A DNA stretch of 64,000 nucleotides from Limosilactobacillus rudii (GCF_014145455.1 NZ_JACIVB010000057.1:1-64000), one strand, 5' to 3'. Positions 46,040 through 58,577 are shown, numbered from the stretch's first letter. Notes: generated by a model not told the origin, from the sequence alone. Program-made: numbers and translations.

Positions 46040-46582
46040 ATGGAAAACCGTTTGAAAGCTAAATACGAAAATGAAATTCGTCCAGCATTGATTGAAAAGT
46101 TTAACTACTCTTCAGTTATGCAAGCACCAAAGATTGACAAGATCGTTTTGAACATGGGTGTTGGTGATGCTACTACCAACTCTAAGCATCTTGATGAAGC
46201 CGTTGAAGAACTCGGTTTGATTTCTGGTCAAAAGCCTTTAATTACTAAGGCTAAGAAATCAATTGCCGGTTTCCGTCTTCGTGAAGGTATGTCAATTGGT
46301 GCTAAGGTAACCTTACGTGGTGAACGTATGTATGATTTCTTAGACAAATTAGTTAACGTGGCATTACCACGTGTTCGTGACTTCCATGGTGTAAGTAACA
46401 AGGCATTTGATGGTCGTGGGAACTACACTCTTGGTATCCATGAACAATTAATTTTCCCTGAAATTGATTATGATAAAGTAAACCGGGTTCGTGGTTTAGA
46501 TGTTGTTATTGTAACAACTGCACAAACTGATGAAGAATCACATGAATTACTTGCAAAACTCGGTATGCCGTTTGCTAAATAA
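46040..46582 (+). CDS. rplE: Ribosomal protein L5
   Basis: A 180-residue 5S-rRNA-binding L5 with [11 protein letters not shown] and [16 protein letters not shown], full length. AAAGGAGGAATAATTTCTA precedes the ATG. Confidence 0.98.
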   Translation: MENRLKAKYENEIRPALIEKFNYSSVMQAPKIDKIVLNMGVGDATTNSKHLDEAVEELGLISGQKPLITKAKKSIAGFRLREGMSIGAKVTLRGERMYDFLDKLVNVALPRVRDFHGVSNKAFDGRGNYTLGIHEQLIFPEIDYDKVNRVRGLDVVIVTTAQTDEESHELLAKLGMPFAK

Positions 46583-46597
46583 AGGAGGTTCCACAAA

Positions 46598-46783
46598 TTG
46601 GCTAAAAAATCAATGATTGCTAAGTGCAACCGTCCCGCTAAGTTCTCAAGTCGTGAATACACGCGTTGTGCACGTTGTGGACGTCCGCACTCAGTTTACC
46701 GTAAATTCCACCTATGCCGGATTTGCTTACGAGAACTTGCCCACAAAGGACAAATTCCTGGTTTGAAGAAGGCTAGCTGGTAA
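46598..46783 (+). CDS. rpsZ: Ribosomal protein S14, zinc-binding type
   Basis: A 61-residue S14 of the short type with CARCG and CRICL zinc cysteines. The start is TTG behind AAAGGAGGTTCCACAAA. A longer zinc-free S14 paralogue may exist elsewhere, as in other Lactobacillales, but not in this window. Confidence 0.97.
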   Translation: MAKKSMIAKCNRPAKFSSREYTRCARCGRPHSVYRKFHLCRICLRELAHKGQIPGLKKASW

Positions 46784-46813
46784 ACAAAAACCGACAAAAG
46801 GAGGAAAACATCG

Positions 46814-47212
46814 ATGTCTATGAGCGATCCAATTGCAGATTTCTTAACTCGTATTCGTAATGCTAATATGGCTCAACACGAATCAGTTGAAGCACCTGCA
46901 TCAAAGATGAAGAAGGACATCGCTGAAATCTTAAAGAACGAAGGTTTCATTCGCGATGTTGAATATGTTGACGATAACAAGCAAGGCATCATCCGTGTGT
47001 TCTTGAAGTACGGTAAGGATGGTCAACGTGTTATTTCTGGTTTGAAGCGTATCTCCAAGCCTGGATTACGTACATACGTTAAGTCTGATGCTGTACCAAA
47101 GGTTCTTAATGGATTAGGTATTGCCATTATTTCAACATCTGAAGGTGTTGTAACTGACAAGGTTGCTCGCGCCAAGAAAATTGGTGGCGAAGTTATCGCC
47201 TACGTTTGGTAA
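46814..47212 (+). CDS. rpsH: Ribosomal protein S8
   Basis: A 132-residue S8. [18 protein letters not shown] and GGEVIAYVW at the end are conserved. ATG 46814 is used because AAAGGAGG lies nine bases upstream; ATG 46820 would be too far. Confidence 0.98.
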   Translation: MSMSDPIADFLTRIRNANMAQHESVEAPASKMKKDIAEILKNEGFIRDVEYVDDNKQGIIRVFLKYGKDGQRVISGLKRISKPGLRTYVKSDAVPKVLNGLGIAIISTSEGVVTDKVARAKKIGGEVIAYVW

Positions 47213-47241
47213 AATTTTTTAATTAGATAGGAGGTGCAAGC

Positions 47242-47778
47242 ATGAGTCGTATTGGTTACAAAGAAATTGATTTACCAAGTGGTGTAGAAATTTCTCAAGA
47301 TGGTAATGTTGTTACTGTTAAAGGTCCTAAAGGTACTTTATCTCGTGAGATTTCACCATTAATCAAAATGACTGTTGATGGTAATGTTGTTAAGTTTGAT
47401 CGTGATGCTGATACTAACAAATTAAAGATGTTACATGGAACTACACGTGCTAACGTTAATAACATGGTTGAAGGTGTTGTTAATGGCTACAAGAAGGTTC
47501 TAAAACTTGTCGGTGTTGGTTACCGTGCACAGTTCAAGGGAAATAAGTTAATTTTAACTGTTGGTTACTCAAACCCAGTTGAAATGGACAAGCCCGAAGA
47601 TGTGGATATTAACGTTCCAGATAACACTACTATCGAATTAAGCTCAATTAACAAGGAACACCTTGGTAATTTTGCTGCAGAAGTTCGTGCCGTTCGTTCA
47701 CCAGAACCATACAAAGGTAAGGGTATTCGTTACGAAAACGAACACATTATCCGTAAGGAAGGTAAGACTGGTAAGTAA
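47242..47778 (+). CDS. rplF: Ribosomal protein L6
   Basis: A 178-residue two-domain L6: [15 protein letters not shown] and the C-terminal [19 protein letters not shown] signature. AGGAGGTGCAAGC precedes the ATG. Confidence 0.98.
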   Translation: MSRIGYKEIDLPSGVEISQDGNVVTVKGPKGTLSREISPLIKMTVDGNVVKFDRDADTNKLKMLHGTTRANVNNMVEGVVNGYKKVLKLVGVGYRAQFKGNKLILTVGYSNPVEMDKPEDVDINVPDNTTIELSSINKEHLGNFAAEVRAVRSPEPYKGKGIRYENEHIIRKEGKTGK

Positions 47779-47840
47779 TTTTCGTAAATTATTTATCTAT
47801 CTTTTAACTAAAATAAATAACATAATAAGAGGTGACTGTT

Positions 47841-48197
47841 GTGATTTCAAAACCAGACAAGAATAAAATCCGTCAACGTCGTCATTTGCGCGTTCGCGGT
47901 AAGATTTCTGGTACTGCGGAGCGCCCACGCTTAAGTGTTTACCGTTCAAACAAAAACATTTACGCTCAATTAATTGATGACGTAAAGGGTGTGACGCTCG
48001 CAAGTGCCTCCACAAATGATAGTGAAGTAAGTGGAAAGACTAAGACTGAACAAGCTAGTGGCGTTGGTGCTTTAATTGCTAAGCGCGCTAATGAAAAGAA
48101 CATTACTAATGTTGTTTTTGACCGTGGTGGATACCTTTACCATGGACGTGTTCAAGCTTTAGCTGAAGCTGCTCGTGAAAATGGACTTAAATTCTAA
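47841..48197 (+). CDS. rplR: Ribosomal protein L18
   Basis: A 118-residue 5S-rRNA-binding L18. The frame opens at GTG 47832, but GTG 47841 ([15 protein letters not shown]) is chosen because AGAGGTG is six bases upstream and covers the earlier codon. [18 protein letters not shown] and [20 protein letters not shown] are present. Confidence 0.96.
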   Translation: MISKPDKNKIRQRRHLRVRGKISGTAERPRLSVYRSNKNIYAQLIDDVKGVTLASASTNDSEVSGKTKTEQASGVGALIAKRANEKNITNVVFDRGGYLYHGRVQALAEAARENGLKF

Positions 48198-48217
48198 AAA
48201 AGGAGGAATAACCTGCA

Positions 48218-48727
48218 ATGGCATCATCAGAATTCATTGATCCAGCAAAGTTGGATTTGGACGATCAAGTTGTAGCCATCAACCGGATTACTAAGGTTGT
48301 AAAGGGTGGACGTCGTATGCGTTTTGCTGCTTTAGTAATTGTTGGAGACCGCAAGGGTCATGTTGGTTTCGGTACTGGTAAGGCTCAAGAAGTTCCTGAA
48401 GCTATTCGTAAAGCGCAAGCAGCTGCTGAAAAGAACTTGATTACTGTTCCAATCGTAGGAACTACTATTCCACACGAAGTTATTGGTGTATACGGCGGTG
48501 GAAAGATCATGTTAAAGCCAGCTGTTGAAGGTTCTGGAGTTGCAGCCGGTGGTGCGGTTCGTAACGTTATGGACCTTGCCGGTGTTGCTGATGTTACTTC
48601 AAAACGTCTCGGTTCTAATACCCCAGTAAATGTTGTACGTGCAACATTTGAAGGTTTGAAGCAATTAAAGAACGCTGAAGAAGTTGCAAAGTTACGTGGT
48701 GTATCAGTAGACCACTTAGCAGAATAA
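48218..48727 (+). CDS. rpsE: Ribosomal protein S5
   Basis: A 169-residue S5 with the dsRNA-binding-like fold and the [19 protein letters not shown] stretch where spectinomycin and ram mutations map; the wild-type arrangement is seen. AAAGGAGGAATAACCTGCA precedes the ATG. Confidence 0.98.
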   Translation: MASSEFIDPAKLDLDDQVVAINRITKVVKGGRRMRFAALVIVGDRKGHVGFGTGKAQEVPEAIRKAQAAAEKNLITVPIVGTTIPHEVIGVYGGGKIMLKPAVEGSGVAAGGAVRNVMDLAGVADVTSKRLGSNTPVNVVRATFEGLKQLKNAEEVAKLRGVSVDHLAE

Positions 48728-48742
48728 GGAGGGCACTAAATT

Positions 48743-48925
48743 ATGGCTCAAGTAAAAGTTACCCTAATTCACAGTGTTGCCCACCGACAACCTACTCAAC
48801 GCCGTACTGTTAAGGCTTTGGGCTTAGGTAAGATTAACAGCTCAGTTATCTTACCAGATAACGCGGCAACACGCGGTCAAATTTTCAAGATCGCTCACTT
48901 GGTTTCTGTTGAAGAAGTTAAGTAA
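48743..48925 (+). CDS. rpmD: Ribosomal protein L30
   Basis: A 60-residue L30 with [20 protein letters not shown]. Usual length. AAGGAGGGCACTAAATT precedes the ATG. It lies between rpsE and rplO as expected. Confidence 0.97.
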   Translation: MAQVKVTLIHSVAHRQPTQRRTVKALGLGKINSSVILPDNAATRGQIFKIAHLVSVEEVK

Positions 48926-48957
48926 TTAAAACTAAATAATAAGGAGGTGCCTACCAA

Positions 48958-49392
48958 ATGAAGTTAAACGAATTGAAGCCAGCTGCTGGTTCTCGTTCAA
49001 AGCGTCTTCGTAAGGGTCGTGGCCTTTCATCTGGTCATGGATTTACATCAGGACGTGGTACTAAGGGACAAAAGGCTCATGGAAAGACCCGTTTAGGATT
49101 TGAAGGGGGCCAAATGCCACTTTACCGGCAAATCCCAAAGCGCGGATTTACTAACATCAACCGTAAAGAATACGCAATTGTTAACTTAACCGCATTAAAC
49201 AAGTTTGATGATGGTACTGAAGTTACACCACAATTGTTAGTAGAGAGTGGTTTAGTCAAGAACATGAAGAATGGCATTAAGGTTCTTGGTAGCGGTAAAC
49301 TTGAAAAGAAGTTAACTGTTAAGGCTAATAAGTTTTCTGCTTCTGCGGTTTCTGCAATTGAAGCTGCCGGTGGTAAAACTGAGGTGATGTAG
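48958..49392 (+). CDS. rplO: Ribosomal protein L15
   Basis: A 144-residue L15. The Gly/Arg-rich N-terminus ([19 protein letters not shown]) reaches into rRNA. The stop is one base before the secY start, and GAGGTGATG within its last codons serves secY. Confidence 0.98.
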   Translation: MKLNELKPAAGSRSKRLRKGRGLSSGHGFTSGRGTKGQKAHGKTRLGFEGGQMPLYRQIPKRGFTNINRKEYAIVNLTALNKFDDGTEVTPQLLVESGLVKNMKNGIKVLGSGKLEKKLTVKANKFSASAVSAIEAAGGKTEVM

Positions 49393-49393
49393 T

Positions 49394-51369
<1,976 letters not shown>

Positions 51370-51502
51370 ATAATAGTTATATCTTGCGAAGTTTATAAAG
51401 TTATGCTAAACTATGCAAGGTTTATCTATCTGAATAGTGGGAAGTATTGTACTTTCCACCATTTTTACGTAATATCTAGATTAGGTAAGGAGGTACTATT
51501 TC

Positions 51503-51721
51503 GTGGCAAAAGCCGATGTGATAGAAGTTGAAGGTAAGGTTACTGAAACTTTACCTAATGCAATGTTTAAAGTTGAATTGGAAAATGGTGCAGAGATTTT
51601 AGCCCACGTTTCTGGAAAAATACGGATGCATTATATCAAGATTTTACCAGGTGACCGTGTAAAGGTTGAAATGTCTCCATATGATCTTACAAAAGGTCGT
51701 ATTACTTTCCGGTTCAAGTAG
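51503..51721 (+). CDS. infA: Translation initiation factor IF-1
   Basis: A 72-residue OB-fold IF-1 with GTG start. [20 protein letters not shown] and the closing [13 protein letters not shown] are conserved. The 133-base gap after adk lacks map, unlike Bacillus. AAGGAGGTACTATTTC precedes the start. Confidence 0.98.
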   Translation: MAKADVIEVEGKVTETLPNAMFKVELENGAEILAHVSGKIRMHYIKILPGDRVKVEMSPYDLTKGRITFRFK

Positions 51722-51756
51722 TTATTGATCAATTACTCTCTAGGAGGATTTATATA

Positions 51757-51876
51757 ATGAAAGTAAGACCATCTGTTAAAAAGATGTGTGAGCACTGCAA
51801 GATTGTTAAGCGTAATGGTCGCGTAATGGTTATTTGCTCTGCTAACCCAAAGCATAAGCAACGTCAAGGTAAGTAA
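51757..51876 (+). CDS. rpmJ: Ribosomal protein L36
   Basis: A 39-residue zinc-ribbon L36 between infA and rps[21 protein letters not shown] start, then [13 protein letters not shown] at the end. The CxxC and Cys/His ligands are intact (zinc-binding type). AGGAGGATTTATATA precedes the ATG. Confidence 0.97.
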   Translation: MKVRPSVKKMCEHCKIVKRNGRVMVICSANPKHKQRQGK

Positions 51877-51907
51877 TTTATTATTTAAAGAAATGGAGGT
51901 GTAGCCC

Positions 51908-52273
51908 ATGGCTCGTATTGCAGGTGTCGATTTACCTCGTGACAAGCGAATCGTAATCGGCTTAACATATATTTTCGGTATTGGTGATTCTACCGCTAAG
52001 AAGATTCTTGAAAACGCTGGTGTATCAGAAGATATTCGTGTACGCGATTTAACTCCTGATCAAGAAGAAAAGATTCGTGCACAAGTTGACCAGATCCAAG
52101 TAGAAGGTGACTTGCGTCGTGAAGTTTCAATGAATATTAAGCGACTTCAAGAAATTGGTTCATACCGTGGTATGCGTCATCGTCGTGGTTTACCTGTTCG
52201 TGGTCAACATACCAAGAACAATGCTCGTACACGGAAGGGTAAAGCCGTTGCGATCGCTAACAAGAAGAAGTAA
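51908..52273 (+). CDS. rpsM: Ribosomal protein S13
   Basis: A 121-residue S13: [20 protein letters not shown] and the basic tail [20 protein letters not shown]. It bridges the head to the 50S subunit. GGAGGTGTAGCCC precedes the ATG. Confidence 0.98.
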
Positions 52274-52308
52274 TTTTACTTTAATAAAAAAGGAGGTTAG
52301 TACTAGAT

Positions 52309-52698
52309 ATGGCAACCAAAAAAGGTACGCGTAAGCGTCGTGCAAAAAAGAATGTTGAAACTGGTGTTGCGCACATTCACTCAACATTTAATAACACTTT
52401 AATTATGATTACCGATGTTCAAGGTAATGCTGTAGCATGGTCATCAGCCGGTGTATTAGGCTTTAAAGGTAGTCGGAAGTCTACTCCATTTGCCGCACAA
52501 ATGGCTTCAGAAGCTGCTGCTAAGCAAGCTATGGAACACGGTATGAAGACTGTTGAAGTAGAAGTTAAGGGTCCAGGTTCAGGTCGTGAAGCTGCTATTC
52601 GTGCACTTCAAGCAACTGGGTTGGAAGTTACTGCTATTCGTGATGTAACACCTGTTCCTCACAATGGTTCTCGTCCTCCAAAGCGTCGTCGTGTTTAA
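52309..52698 (+). CDS. rpsK: Ribosomal protein S11
   Basis: A 129-residue S11: [16 protein letters not shown] and the C-terminus [17 protein letters not shown] are conserved. It forms part of the platform near the mRNA exit. AAGGAGGTTAGTACTAGAT precedes the ATG. Confidence 0.98.
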   Translation: MATKKGTRKRRAKKNVETGVAHIHSTFNNTLIMITDVQGNAVAWSSAGVLGFKGSRKSTPFAAQMASEAAAKQAMEHGMKTVEVEVKGPGSGREAAIRALQATGLEVTAIRDVTPVPHNGSRPPKRRRV

Positions 52699-52783
52699 TT
52701 GACATTGCTGGAGACAATTATTTCCATCAATTGCCTTTTCGTCTCAAATACGAACCACGTTTTGAAAGGGGTACAAGGATAGA

Positions 52784-53728
52784 ATGATCGAATTTGAAAA
52801 GCCAAATATTCACAAAGTTGAAGAGACAGATAACTATGGCAAATTTGTCGTAGAACCACTTGAGCGCGGTTATGGAACCACTCTCGGTAACTCGTTAAGA
52901 CGTGTATTAATTGCATCATTACCAGGTGCAGCAATTACGAGTATGCAAATTGATGGTGTTTTACATGAATTTAGCACTGTTGAAGGTGTAACTGAGGATG
53001 TTACGCAGATTATCTTGAATCTAAAAAAAGTTTCCTTAAAGATTGATTCTGAGGATCAAAAGGATCTTGAATTAGATGTTAAGGGACCTGCTGAAGTAAC
53101 TGCAAGTGATATCCAGGGTGATAATGAAGTTACAATTTTAAATCCTGATCTGCATATTGCAACTGTTGCTGATGGCGCAGAATTACACATCAAGTTAACT
53201 GCTGATAAGGGTCGCGGTTACCTTTCTGCTAACGATAATAAGGCCCGGATGGATGATCTTGCGATTGGTGTTTTGCCAATTGATTCCATCTATACCCCAA
53301 TCGAACGTGTAAATTACACTGTTGAAAATGCACGGGTTGGTCAACGTAACGACTATGATAAGTTAACGTTGGATGTTTGGACTGATGGTTCATTGACACC
53401 AACTGAAGCAGTTAGTCTAGGTGCAAAGATTTTGACTGAACACTTAGCTATGTTTGTTGATTTGACTGAAACAGCTCAAAATGCTCAAGTAATGGTTGAA
53501 AAGGAAGAAACACATAAAGAAAAAATGCTCGAAATGACAATTGAAGAGCTGGATCTTTCTGTTCGTTCTTACAACTGTTTGAAGAGAGCAGGCATCAATA
53601 CTGTTAAAGAATTAACTGATAGAACAGTGTCTGACATGATGAAAGTTCGGAACTTAGGACAAAAGTCGTTAGAAGAAATTAAACTTAAGTTAAATGATCT
53701 TGGTGTTTCATTCCGCCAAGATGATTAA
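52784..53728 (+). CDS. rpoA: RNA polymerase alpha subunit
   Basis: A 314-residue alpha subunit. The N-terminal dimerisation domain has [20 protein letters not shown]. The C-terminal domain with two HhH elements ([30 protein letters not shown]) contacts UP elements and activators. Usual length. The 85-base gap after rpsK holds a modest hairpin. Confidence 0.98.
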   Translation: MIEFEKPNIHKVEETDNYGKFVVEPLERGYGTTLGNSLRRVLIASLPGAAITSMQIDGVLHEFSTVEGVTEDVTQIILNLKKVSLKIDSEDQKDLELDVKGPAEVTASDIQGDNEVTILNPDLHIATVADGAELHIKLTADKGRGYLSANDNKARMDDLAIGVLPIDSIYTPIERVNYTVENARVGQRNDYDKLTLDVWTDGSLTPTEAVSLGAKILTEHLAMFVDLTETAQNAQVMVEKEETHKEKMLEMTIEELDLSVRSYNCLKRAGINTVKELTDRTVSDMMKVRNLGQKSLEEIKLKLNDLGVSFRQDD

Positions 53729-53762
53729 TTAATATACCAAACGCAAAGGAGGGAACCACTTT

Positions 53763-54146
53763 ATGAGTTACCGTAAATTAGGACGTACAAGTTCACAACG
53801 TAAGGCTTTATTACGTGATTTAACAACAGATTTAATCGTTAATGGTCGCATTACGACTACTGAGGCACGTGCCAAGGAAGTTCGTAAGACTGCTGATAAG
53901 ATGATCACACTTGCTAAGCATGGTGATTTAGCATCTCGTCGTAAAGCAGCTGCATTTATTCGCAATGTTGTTGCTGATGTTAAAGAAGATGGCGACAACA
54001 TTCGTGTACAATCAGCTCTTCAAAACCTTTTTGAAGAACTTGCTCCAAAGTATGCAGATCGTAACGGTGGTTACACACGCATCTTAAAGACCATGCCTCG
54101 TCGTGGTGATGGTGCACCAATGGTTATTCTTGAATTAGTAGACTAA
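53763..54146 (+). CDS. rplQ: Ribosomal protein L17
   Basis: A 127-residue L17 with [19 protein letters not shown] and [34 protein letters not shown] precedes the ATG. It is the last gene of the ribosomal superoperon; a structured element follows in its 3' region. Confidence 0.98.
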   Translation: MSYRKLGRTSSQRKALLRDLTTDLIVNGRITTTEARAKEVRKTADKMITLAKHGDLASRRKAAAFIRNVVADVKEDGDNIRVQSALQNLFEELAPKYADRNGGYTRILKTMPRRGDGAPMVILELVD

Positions 54147-54183
54147 TTAATTTGTTTATACTAATTTTAAATACGTAATAAAG

Positions 54184-54290
54184 AATCACTATCATTGATA
54201 GTATAGAGTGTTATGATGGTGGGGTTATCCCCTAGTCTAGCTTGAATGCGGGAAACCCTCGCGCACTTCAATGGTAAGTGATTTTTTATT
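54184..54290 (+). ncRNA. Structured 3' element after rplQ (candidate L17 downstream element)
   Basis: An outer helix pairs AATCACT (54184-54190) with AGTGATT (54277-54283) and is extended by CATTGA against TCAATGG. Inside are GGGG-TTAT-CCCC (54221-54232) and GCGGG-AAA-CCCTCGC (54248-54262). Six T follow the outer helix. Multibranch shape, position directly after L17 and host type match the published L17 downstream element (L17DE) of Lactobacillales. It probably also ends transcription. Confidence 0.7.
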
Positions 54291-54370
54291 TTAAATTATT
54301 TTTTTATAGATAATTTTACTGACTTTGCTAAAATATACTTAACTGATTATCTAAAAAGCGAGGAACTACT

Positions 54371-55198
54371 GTGGCTGGGATTAAGGTACGAAATATTACA
54401 TTCAAATATCCGGATAGTAAGGCACCTGTTTTAAAAAATATTAGTTTTAATGTTGAGCCAGCATCTTGGACTGCAATTATTGGTCATAATGGTAGTGGTA
54501 AAAGTACCCTTGCTCGTCTAATTGATGGGTTACTTATTCCTACTGCAGGGTCTATTGAAATTGATGGAATTCGTGTATCTGAAGCAACATTGGGAATAAT
54601 TCATCAACAAATTGGCTTTGTATTTCAAAACCCAGAAAATCAATTTGTGGGGGCAACAGTAGCTGATGATGTAGCGTTTGGCTTAGAAAATCGACAAGTT
54701 CTGCCAGAAAAAATGGAGAAAAAAATAAACGATGCTTTAGAAATGGTGGGAATGCTTAAATATAAAGACGTAGAGCCAATCAATCTTTCAGGTGGTCAAA
54801 AGCAACGTGTTGCGCTTGCGGGGATTTTAGCTTTGATGCCGAAGATAATAATCCTTGATGAAGCAACTAGTATGTTGGATCCGTTAGCACGCAAAGAAAT
54901 TCTTACCCTCCTTAAAAGGTTAAGAGATGAACAAGGTATTTCAATTATCTCTATCACTCATGACCTCGATGAAATTGAATTAGCAGATAATATTATTGTG
55001 ATAAACGATGCCCAGATCGTAAAGCAGGGGGCAGCGGCTGATGTTCTTAAAAATGAAAAATTATTAACTGAAATCGGTGTAGGCATTCCAGTTAGTCAAC
55101 GATTACAATTATTATTGGCTACACGAGGAATTAATCTTCCTAACAGATATTTAAATTTAGAGGAGTTAAAAAATTGGTTAAGTCAGCAGTTACAGTAA
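54371..55198 (+). CDS. ecfA1: ECF transporter ATPase EcfA1
   Basis: A 275-residue ATPase of the group II ECF vitamin importer energising module. Walker A GHNGSGKST (about residues 37-45), Q-loop FVFQNPENQFVGATV, signature NLSGGQKQRVALAGI, Walker B IIILDEATSMLDP. The start is GTG. The last 25 bases overlap ecfA2, which indicates tight coupling. With EcfA2 and EcfT it serves several S-components (folate, riboflavin, biotin and others) that are encoded elsewhere. Confidence 0.95.
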   Translation: MAGIKVRNITFKYPDSKAPVLKNISFNVEPASWTAIIGHNGSGKSTLARLIDGLLIPTAGSIEIDGIRVSEATLGIIHQQIGFVFQNPENQFVGATVADDVAFGLENRQVLPEKMEKKINDALEMVGMLKYKDVEPINLSGGQKQRVALAGILALMPKIIILDEATSMLDPLARKEILTLLKRLRDEQGISIISITHDLDEIELADNIIVINDAQIVKQGAAADVLKNEKLLTEIGVGIPVSQRLQLLLATRGINLPNRYLNLEELKNWLSQQLQ

Positions 55199-56034
55199 CA
55201 AATCTTCACTATACATATCCAAATACAACGACGGAGGCCCTAGCTGGGGTTTCACTCACAATTCAAGAGCAGGATTTTGTTGCAATTGTTGGTCAAACCG
55301 GTAGCGGGAAATCTACACTAGTATCTTTAATTGATGGCTTAATTCAGCCAGATAGTGGACAGCTTAATATCGCAGGAATGACTATTGACGCTACTGCTAA
55401 GGCAAGTCAATTAAGCAAAATACATCATCATGTTGGTTTTGTTTTTCAATTTCCAGAGCAACAGCTTTTTGCAGAAACTGTTGCTGAAGATATTGCTTTT
55501 GGTCCGCATAATTTAGGCTGGTCTGAAGAAAAAATACAAGTGGCAATAGATCGGGCGTTAATGATGGTTGGTCTACCTTTAGAGTTGAAGTCACGGTCAC
55601 CGTTTGCTCTTTCCGGTGGTCAAATGAGGAGAGTAGCTATTGCCGGTGTATTGGCAATGAAACCAAGTATTTTAATCCTTGATGAACCAACTGCTGGATT
55701 AGATACCCAAGCAACAAATGAGTTACTTACACTCATAAAAAAGCTTAACGATAATGGAACGACTATCATAATGGTGACCCACCAAATGGAGCAAGTAGCT
55801 AGTTATGCTAATCGTGTAATTGCAATGAATAAAGGGACAATTATTGCTGACACAACTCCGCAACAGCTGTTTAGTCACCCAGATGATTTAATAAACCTAT
55901 CGTTAACATTACCGGTATCTGTGGAAATTGCTCAATTCCTTAATAATAAAGGAGCAAAATTAACAAATACAGAACCATTGTCGTTAGAGGAATTAGCAGA
56001 TGAAATTGTTAAAGTAATGGGGAGAAAACGATGA
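55174..56034 (+). CDS. ecfA2: ECF transporter ATPase EcfA2
   Basis: A 286-residue second ATPase: Walker A GQTGSGKST, Q-loop FVFQFPEQQLFAETV, signature ALSGGQMRRVAIAG, Walker B ILILDEPTAGLDT. It forms a heterodimer with EcfA1. The start is TTG 55174 behind GAGGAG. It overlaps ecfA1 by 25 bases and ecfT by four (ATGA). Confidence 0.95.
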   Translation: MVKSAVTVTNLHYTYPNTTTEALAGVSLTIQEQDFVAIVGQTGSGKSTLVSLIDGLIQPDSGQLNIAGMTIDATAKASQLSKIHHHVGFVFQFPEQQLFAETVAEDIAFGPHNLGWSEEKIQVAIDRALMMVGLPLELKSRSPFALSGGQMRRVAIAGVLAMKPSILILDEPTAGLDTQATNELLTLIKKLNDNGTTIIMVTHQMEQVASYANRVIAMNKGTIIADTTPQQLFSHPDDLINLSLTLPVSVEIAQFLNNKGAKLTNTEPLSLEELADEIVKVMGRKR

Positions 56035-56834
56035 CTAATAAAATTGTTTTTGGAAGTTATGTACCAGTAAAATCAATTCTTCACCGCCTTGATCCTCGAA
56101 TCAAACTGATAATGTGCATTGCTTTTGTCATTCTGATCTTTTTTGTTAATAGTTGGTTAACAGGATTATGGCTTTTTTTAGCTCTTTTGCTAGCTATTAA
56201 ATTAAGTAATGTTGCCGTTAAACAGTATTGGCAAGGGATAAAGCCACTTTTTTTAATAATCTTGATTACAGTTGCATTTCAGATTTTATTTAGTAGTGGT
56301 GGAAAAACATATTGGCACTGGGGGATTATGGCAATTACTTATGATGGATTAATTAATTCGTTAATTATCTTTTATCGTTTTATTGTTATTATTACGGCAT
56401 CAACGGTTCTTACTGCAACAACCCCTACGTTTCAAATTGCCGATGCTTTAGCGTGGATTATGAAGCCTCTCAAAATAATTAAAGTCCCAGTGAATCAGAT
56501 TACTTTAATGCTCTCAATAGCGTTGCGCTTTGTTCCAACTATTATGGATGAGACTAGTAAGATTATGAAGGCACAGCGAGCACGGGGTATGAATTTTAAT
56601 GATGGTAATATTTTGACTCGTATTAAGCATCTTGTTCCAATTCTTATTCCGCTTTTTGTTAACTCATTTAAGCGGGCAGAAGAACTAGCAACAGCCATGG
56701 AAGCGCGTGGATATGATCCTAATGCTGTGCGAACTCATTATCGGCAACTAACATGGCACTCACGTGATGCCTGGGCTGGGCTTGGATTGATTATTGTTGT
56801 AATCGGACTGTTTAGTATACGTATATTTTTTTGA
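56031..56834 (+). CDS. ecfT: ECF transporter transmembrane subunit EcfT
   Basis: A 267-residue membrane subunit that links the ATPases to S-components. About five membrane helices are visible. The two coupling-helix ARG motifs, MKAQRARGMNF and TAMEARGYDP, are present in the expected C-terminal half. ATGA overlap with ecfA2. Confidence 0.95.
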   Translation: MTNKIVFGSYVPVKSILHRLDPRIKLIMCIAFVILIFFVNSWLTGLWLFLALLLAIKLSNVAVKQYWQGIKPLFLIILITVAFQILFSSGGKTYWHWGIMAITYDGLINSLIIFYRFIVIITASTVLTATTPTFQIADALAWIMKPLKIIKVPVNQITLMLSIALRFVPTIMDETSKIMKAQRARGMNFNDGNILTRIKHLVPILIPLFVNSFKRAEELATAMEARGYDPNAVRTHYRQLTWHSRDAWAGLGLIIVVIGLFSIRIFF

Positions 56835-56848
56835 TAAGGAAGTAAATA

Positions 56849-57619
56849 ATGTATCGTTATAAAATAACTTTTGCTTACGATGGGACTAATTTTTCTGGTT
56901 TTCAAATTCAACCGAATAAGCGGACTGTGGAGCAAACATTAAAGAATGCAGTGAATAAGATTGCTAAGCATCCTAACCCGGCAATTTCAGTGATTGGATC
57001 TGGACGAACTGATGCTGGAGTTCACGCAGTCAATCAAGTTGCACACTTTGATATTCCATACCACTTAAGTAATGAATCGATGCGTAAAGCATTAAATAGC
57101 ATTTTGCCGTTAGATATTCTAATTAAGAAGACAGAACTAGTTAATAATGATTTTCATGCTCGGTACAGTGTCCACCGTAAAACCTATCGTTATCGCGTGG
57201 ATCAAGGGGAGTTTGTTAATCCCTTTAAGCGTAATTATACGGCCCATTTTAAGCAACCGGTCGATTTAGATAAAATGCGTCAAGCTGCAAAGGGCTTAAT
57301 TGGAACCCATGATTTTACCAGCTTTGTTGCGTCAGGAAGTCAAGCTAAGAGCAATGTTCGAACGATTGAAAATATTACAATTATTCGTGATGAGTTAAGA
57401 AATGAAGTTGTGTTTGACTTTACTGGTAATGGTTTCTTATATAATCAAGTTCGAATCATGGTAGCCTTTTTATTAGAAATTGGTGCTGGACAGCGCCCAA
57501 TTGATGATGTAGAGCGTGTTTTAGCCGCTAAAGATCGGACACAAGCGAGAATGACTGCTCCAGCAAGTGGATTATATTTAATTAATGTTGATTACGGAAC
57601 AAATGATGAAAAGGATTGA
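56849..57619 (+). CDS. truA: tRNA pseudouridine(38-40) synthase TruA
   Basis: A 256-residue pseudouridine synthase. The catalytic Asp is in GSGRTDAGVHAVNQVAHF (about residues 50-67). It modifies positions 38-40 of the tRNA anticodon arm. Fourteen bases separate it from ecfT. The promoter of rplM overlaps its stop codon. Confidence 0.95.
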   Translation: MYRYKITFAYDGTNFSGFQIQPNKRTVEQTLKNAVNKIAKHPNPAISVIGSGRTDAGVHAVNQVAHFDIPYHLSNESMRKALNSILPLDILIKKTELVNNDFHARYSVHRKTYRYRVDQGEFVNPFKRNYTAHFKQPVDLDKMRQAAKGLIGTHDFTSFVASGSQAKSNVRTIENITIIRDELRNEVVFDFTGNGFLYNQVRIMVAFLLEIGAGQRPIDDVERVLAAKDRTQARMTAPASGLYLINVDYGTNDEKD

Positions 57620-57644
57620 CGTAGGAGCTAGAAGAAGGTATACT
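57616..57644 (+). promoter_or_regulatory. Promoter of rplM-rpsI
   Basis: TTGACG (57616-57621), a 17-base spacer and TATACT (57639-57644). The -35 overlaps the truA stop codon. Confidence 0.8.
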
Positions 57645-57650
57645 AGCCAT

Positions 57651-57724
57651 TGGTATTTCTTTTCCATCTAATAACTCGGTACACTATTATATGTAAAAGA
57701 AAAACAAAATTGGAGGACTTAATC
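57651..57724 (+). promoter_or_regulatory. rplM leader (candidate L13 leader)
   Basis: About 74 bases of leader with GGTATTTCTTTTCC, then ATCTAATAACTCGGTACACT before GGAGGACTTAATC. Position and sequence flavour resemble the known L13 leader of Firmicutes (RF00555 by recall), a presumed L13 autoregulation site. The match has not been tested with the covariance model. Confidence 0.5.
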
Positions 57725-58168
57725 GTGAGAACGACATACATCGCAAAACCTGGTGAAGTTGATCGCAAGTGGTACGTTGTCGATGCTAAGGATGTCCCAA
57801 TGGGTCGTTTAGCATCAGCAGTCGCATCAATTTTGCGTGGTAAGAACAAACCAACATTTACTCCACACGTTGATACTGGTGATTACGTTATCGTTATCAA
57901 CGCTGCGCAAGTTAAGTTAACTGGTAAGAAGGCATCTCAAAAGATGTACTACCGTCACTCAAACTACCCTGGTGGTTTGAAGCAACGGACTGCTGGTGAC
58001 TTCCGTGCAAAGGAACCAGAAAAGTTATTGGAAACTGCTATTAAGGGTATGCTTCCACATAACTCTCTTGGTCACAAGCAAGGTTTGAAGTTACATGTTT
58101 ATGCTGGTGAAGACCACAAGCATGCTGCACAAAACCCAGAAGTTTTAGATATTACTAACTTAATCTAA
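57725..58168 (+). CDS. rplM: Ribosomal protein L13
   Basis: A 147-residue L13 with GTG start at 57725 behind TTGGAGGA. The open frame runs from 57650 but those codons are leader. [20 protein letters not shown] and GMLPHNSLG are conserved. rpsI follows 13 bases later. Confidence 0.97.
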   Translation: MRTTYIAKPGEVDRKWYVVDAKDVPMGRLASAVASILRGKNKPTFTPHVDTGDYVIVINAAQVKLTGKKASQKMYYRHSNYPGGLKQRTAGDFRAKEPEKLLETAIKGMLPHNSLGHKQGLKLHVYAGEDHKHAAQNPEVLDITNLI

Positions 58169-58181
58169 GGAGGGAATGGAA

Positions 58182-58577
58182 TTGGCTCAACAAGTACAAT
58201 ACAGTGGTACTGGTCGGCGTAAAGATGCAACCGCACGTGTTCGCTTAGTACCAGGTTCAGGTAAGATTACGATGAACGGCAAGGCAATTGAAGACTACAT
58301 TCCATTTGCCAACTTACGTGCTATCGTTAACCAACCATTTGGTGTTACTAAGACAGAAGGTCAATACGATGTTTTAGCTAACGTTAATGGTGGTGGATTC
58401 TCTGGTCAAGCAGGTGCAGTTCGTCACGGTATCGCCCGTGCACTTCTCGCTGTTGATCCAGACTTCCGTGACGCTTTAAAGAAGGCTGGCCTCTTAACTC
58501 GTGACCCTCGTATGAAGGAACGTCGTAAGCCAGGTCTTAAGAAAGCTCGTAAGGCTGCTCAATTCAGTAAGCGTTAA
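58182..58577 (+). CDS. rpsI: Ribosomal protein S9
   Basis: A 131-residue S9 whose basic C-terminus [12 protein letters not shown] contacts P-site tRNA. The frame opens at ATG 58176, but that codon lies against the AAGGAGGG site; TTG 58182 ([16 protein letters not shown]) has proper spacing and matches the family. Confidence 0.96.
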   Translation: MAQQVQYSGTGRRKDATARVRLVPGSGKITMNGKAIEDYIPFANLRAIVNQPFGVTKTEGQYDVLANVNGGGFSGQAGAVRHGIARALLAVDPDFRDALKKAGLLTRDPRMKERRKPGLKKARKAAQFSKR

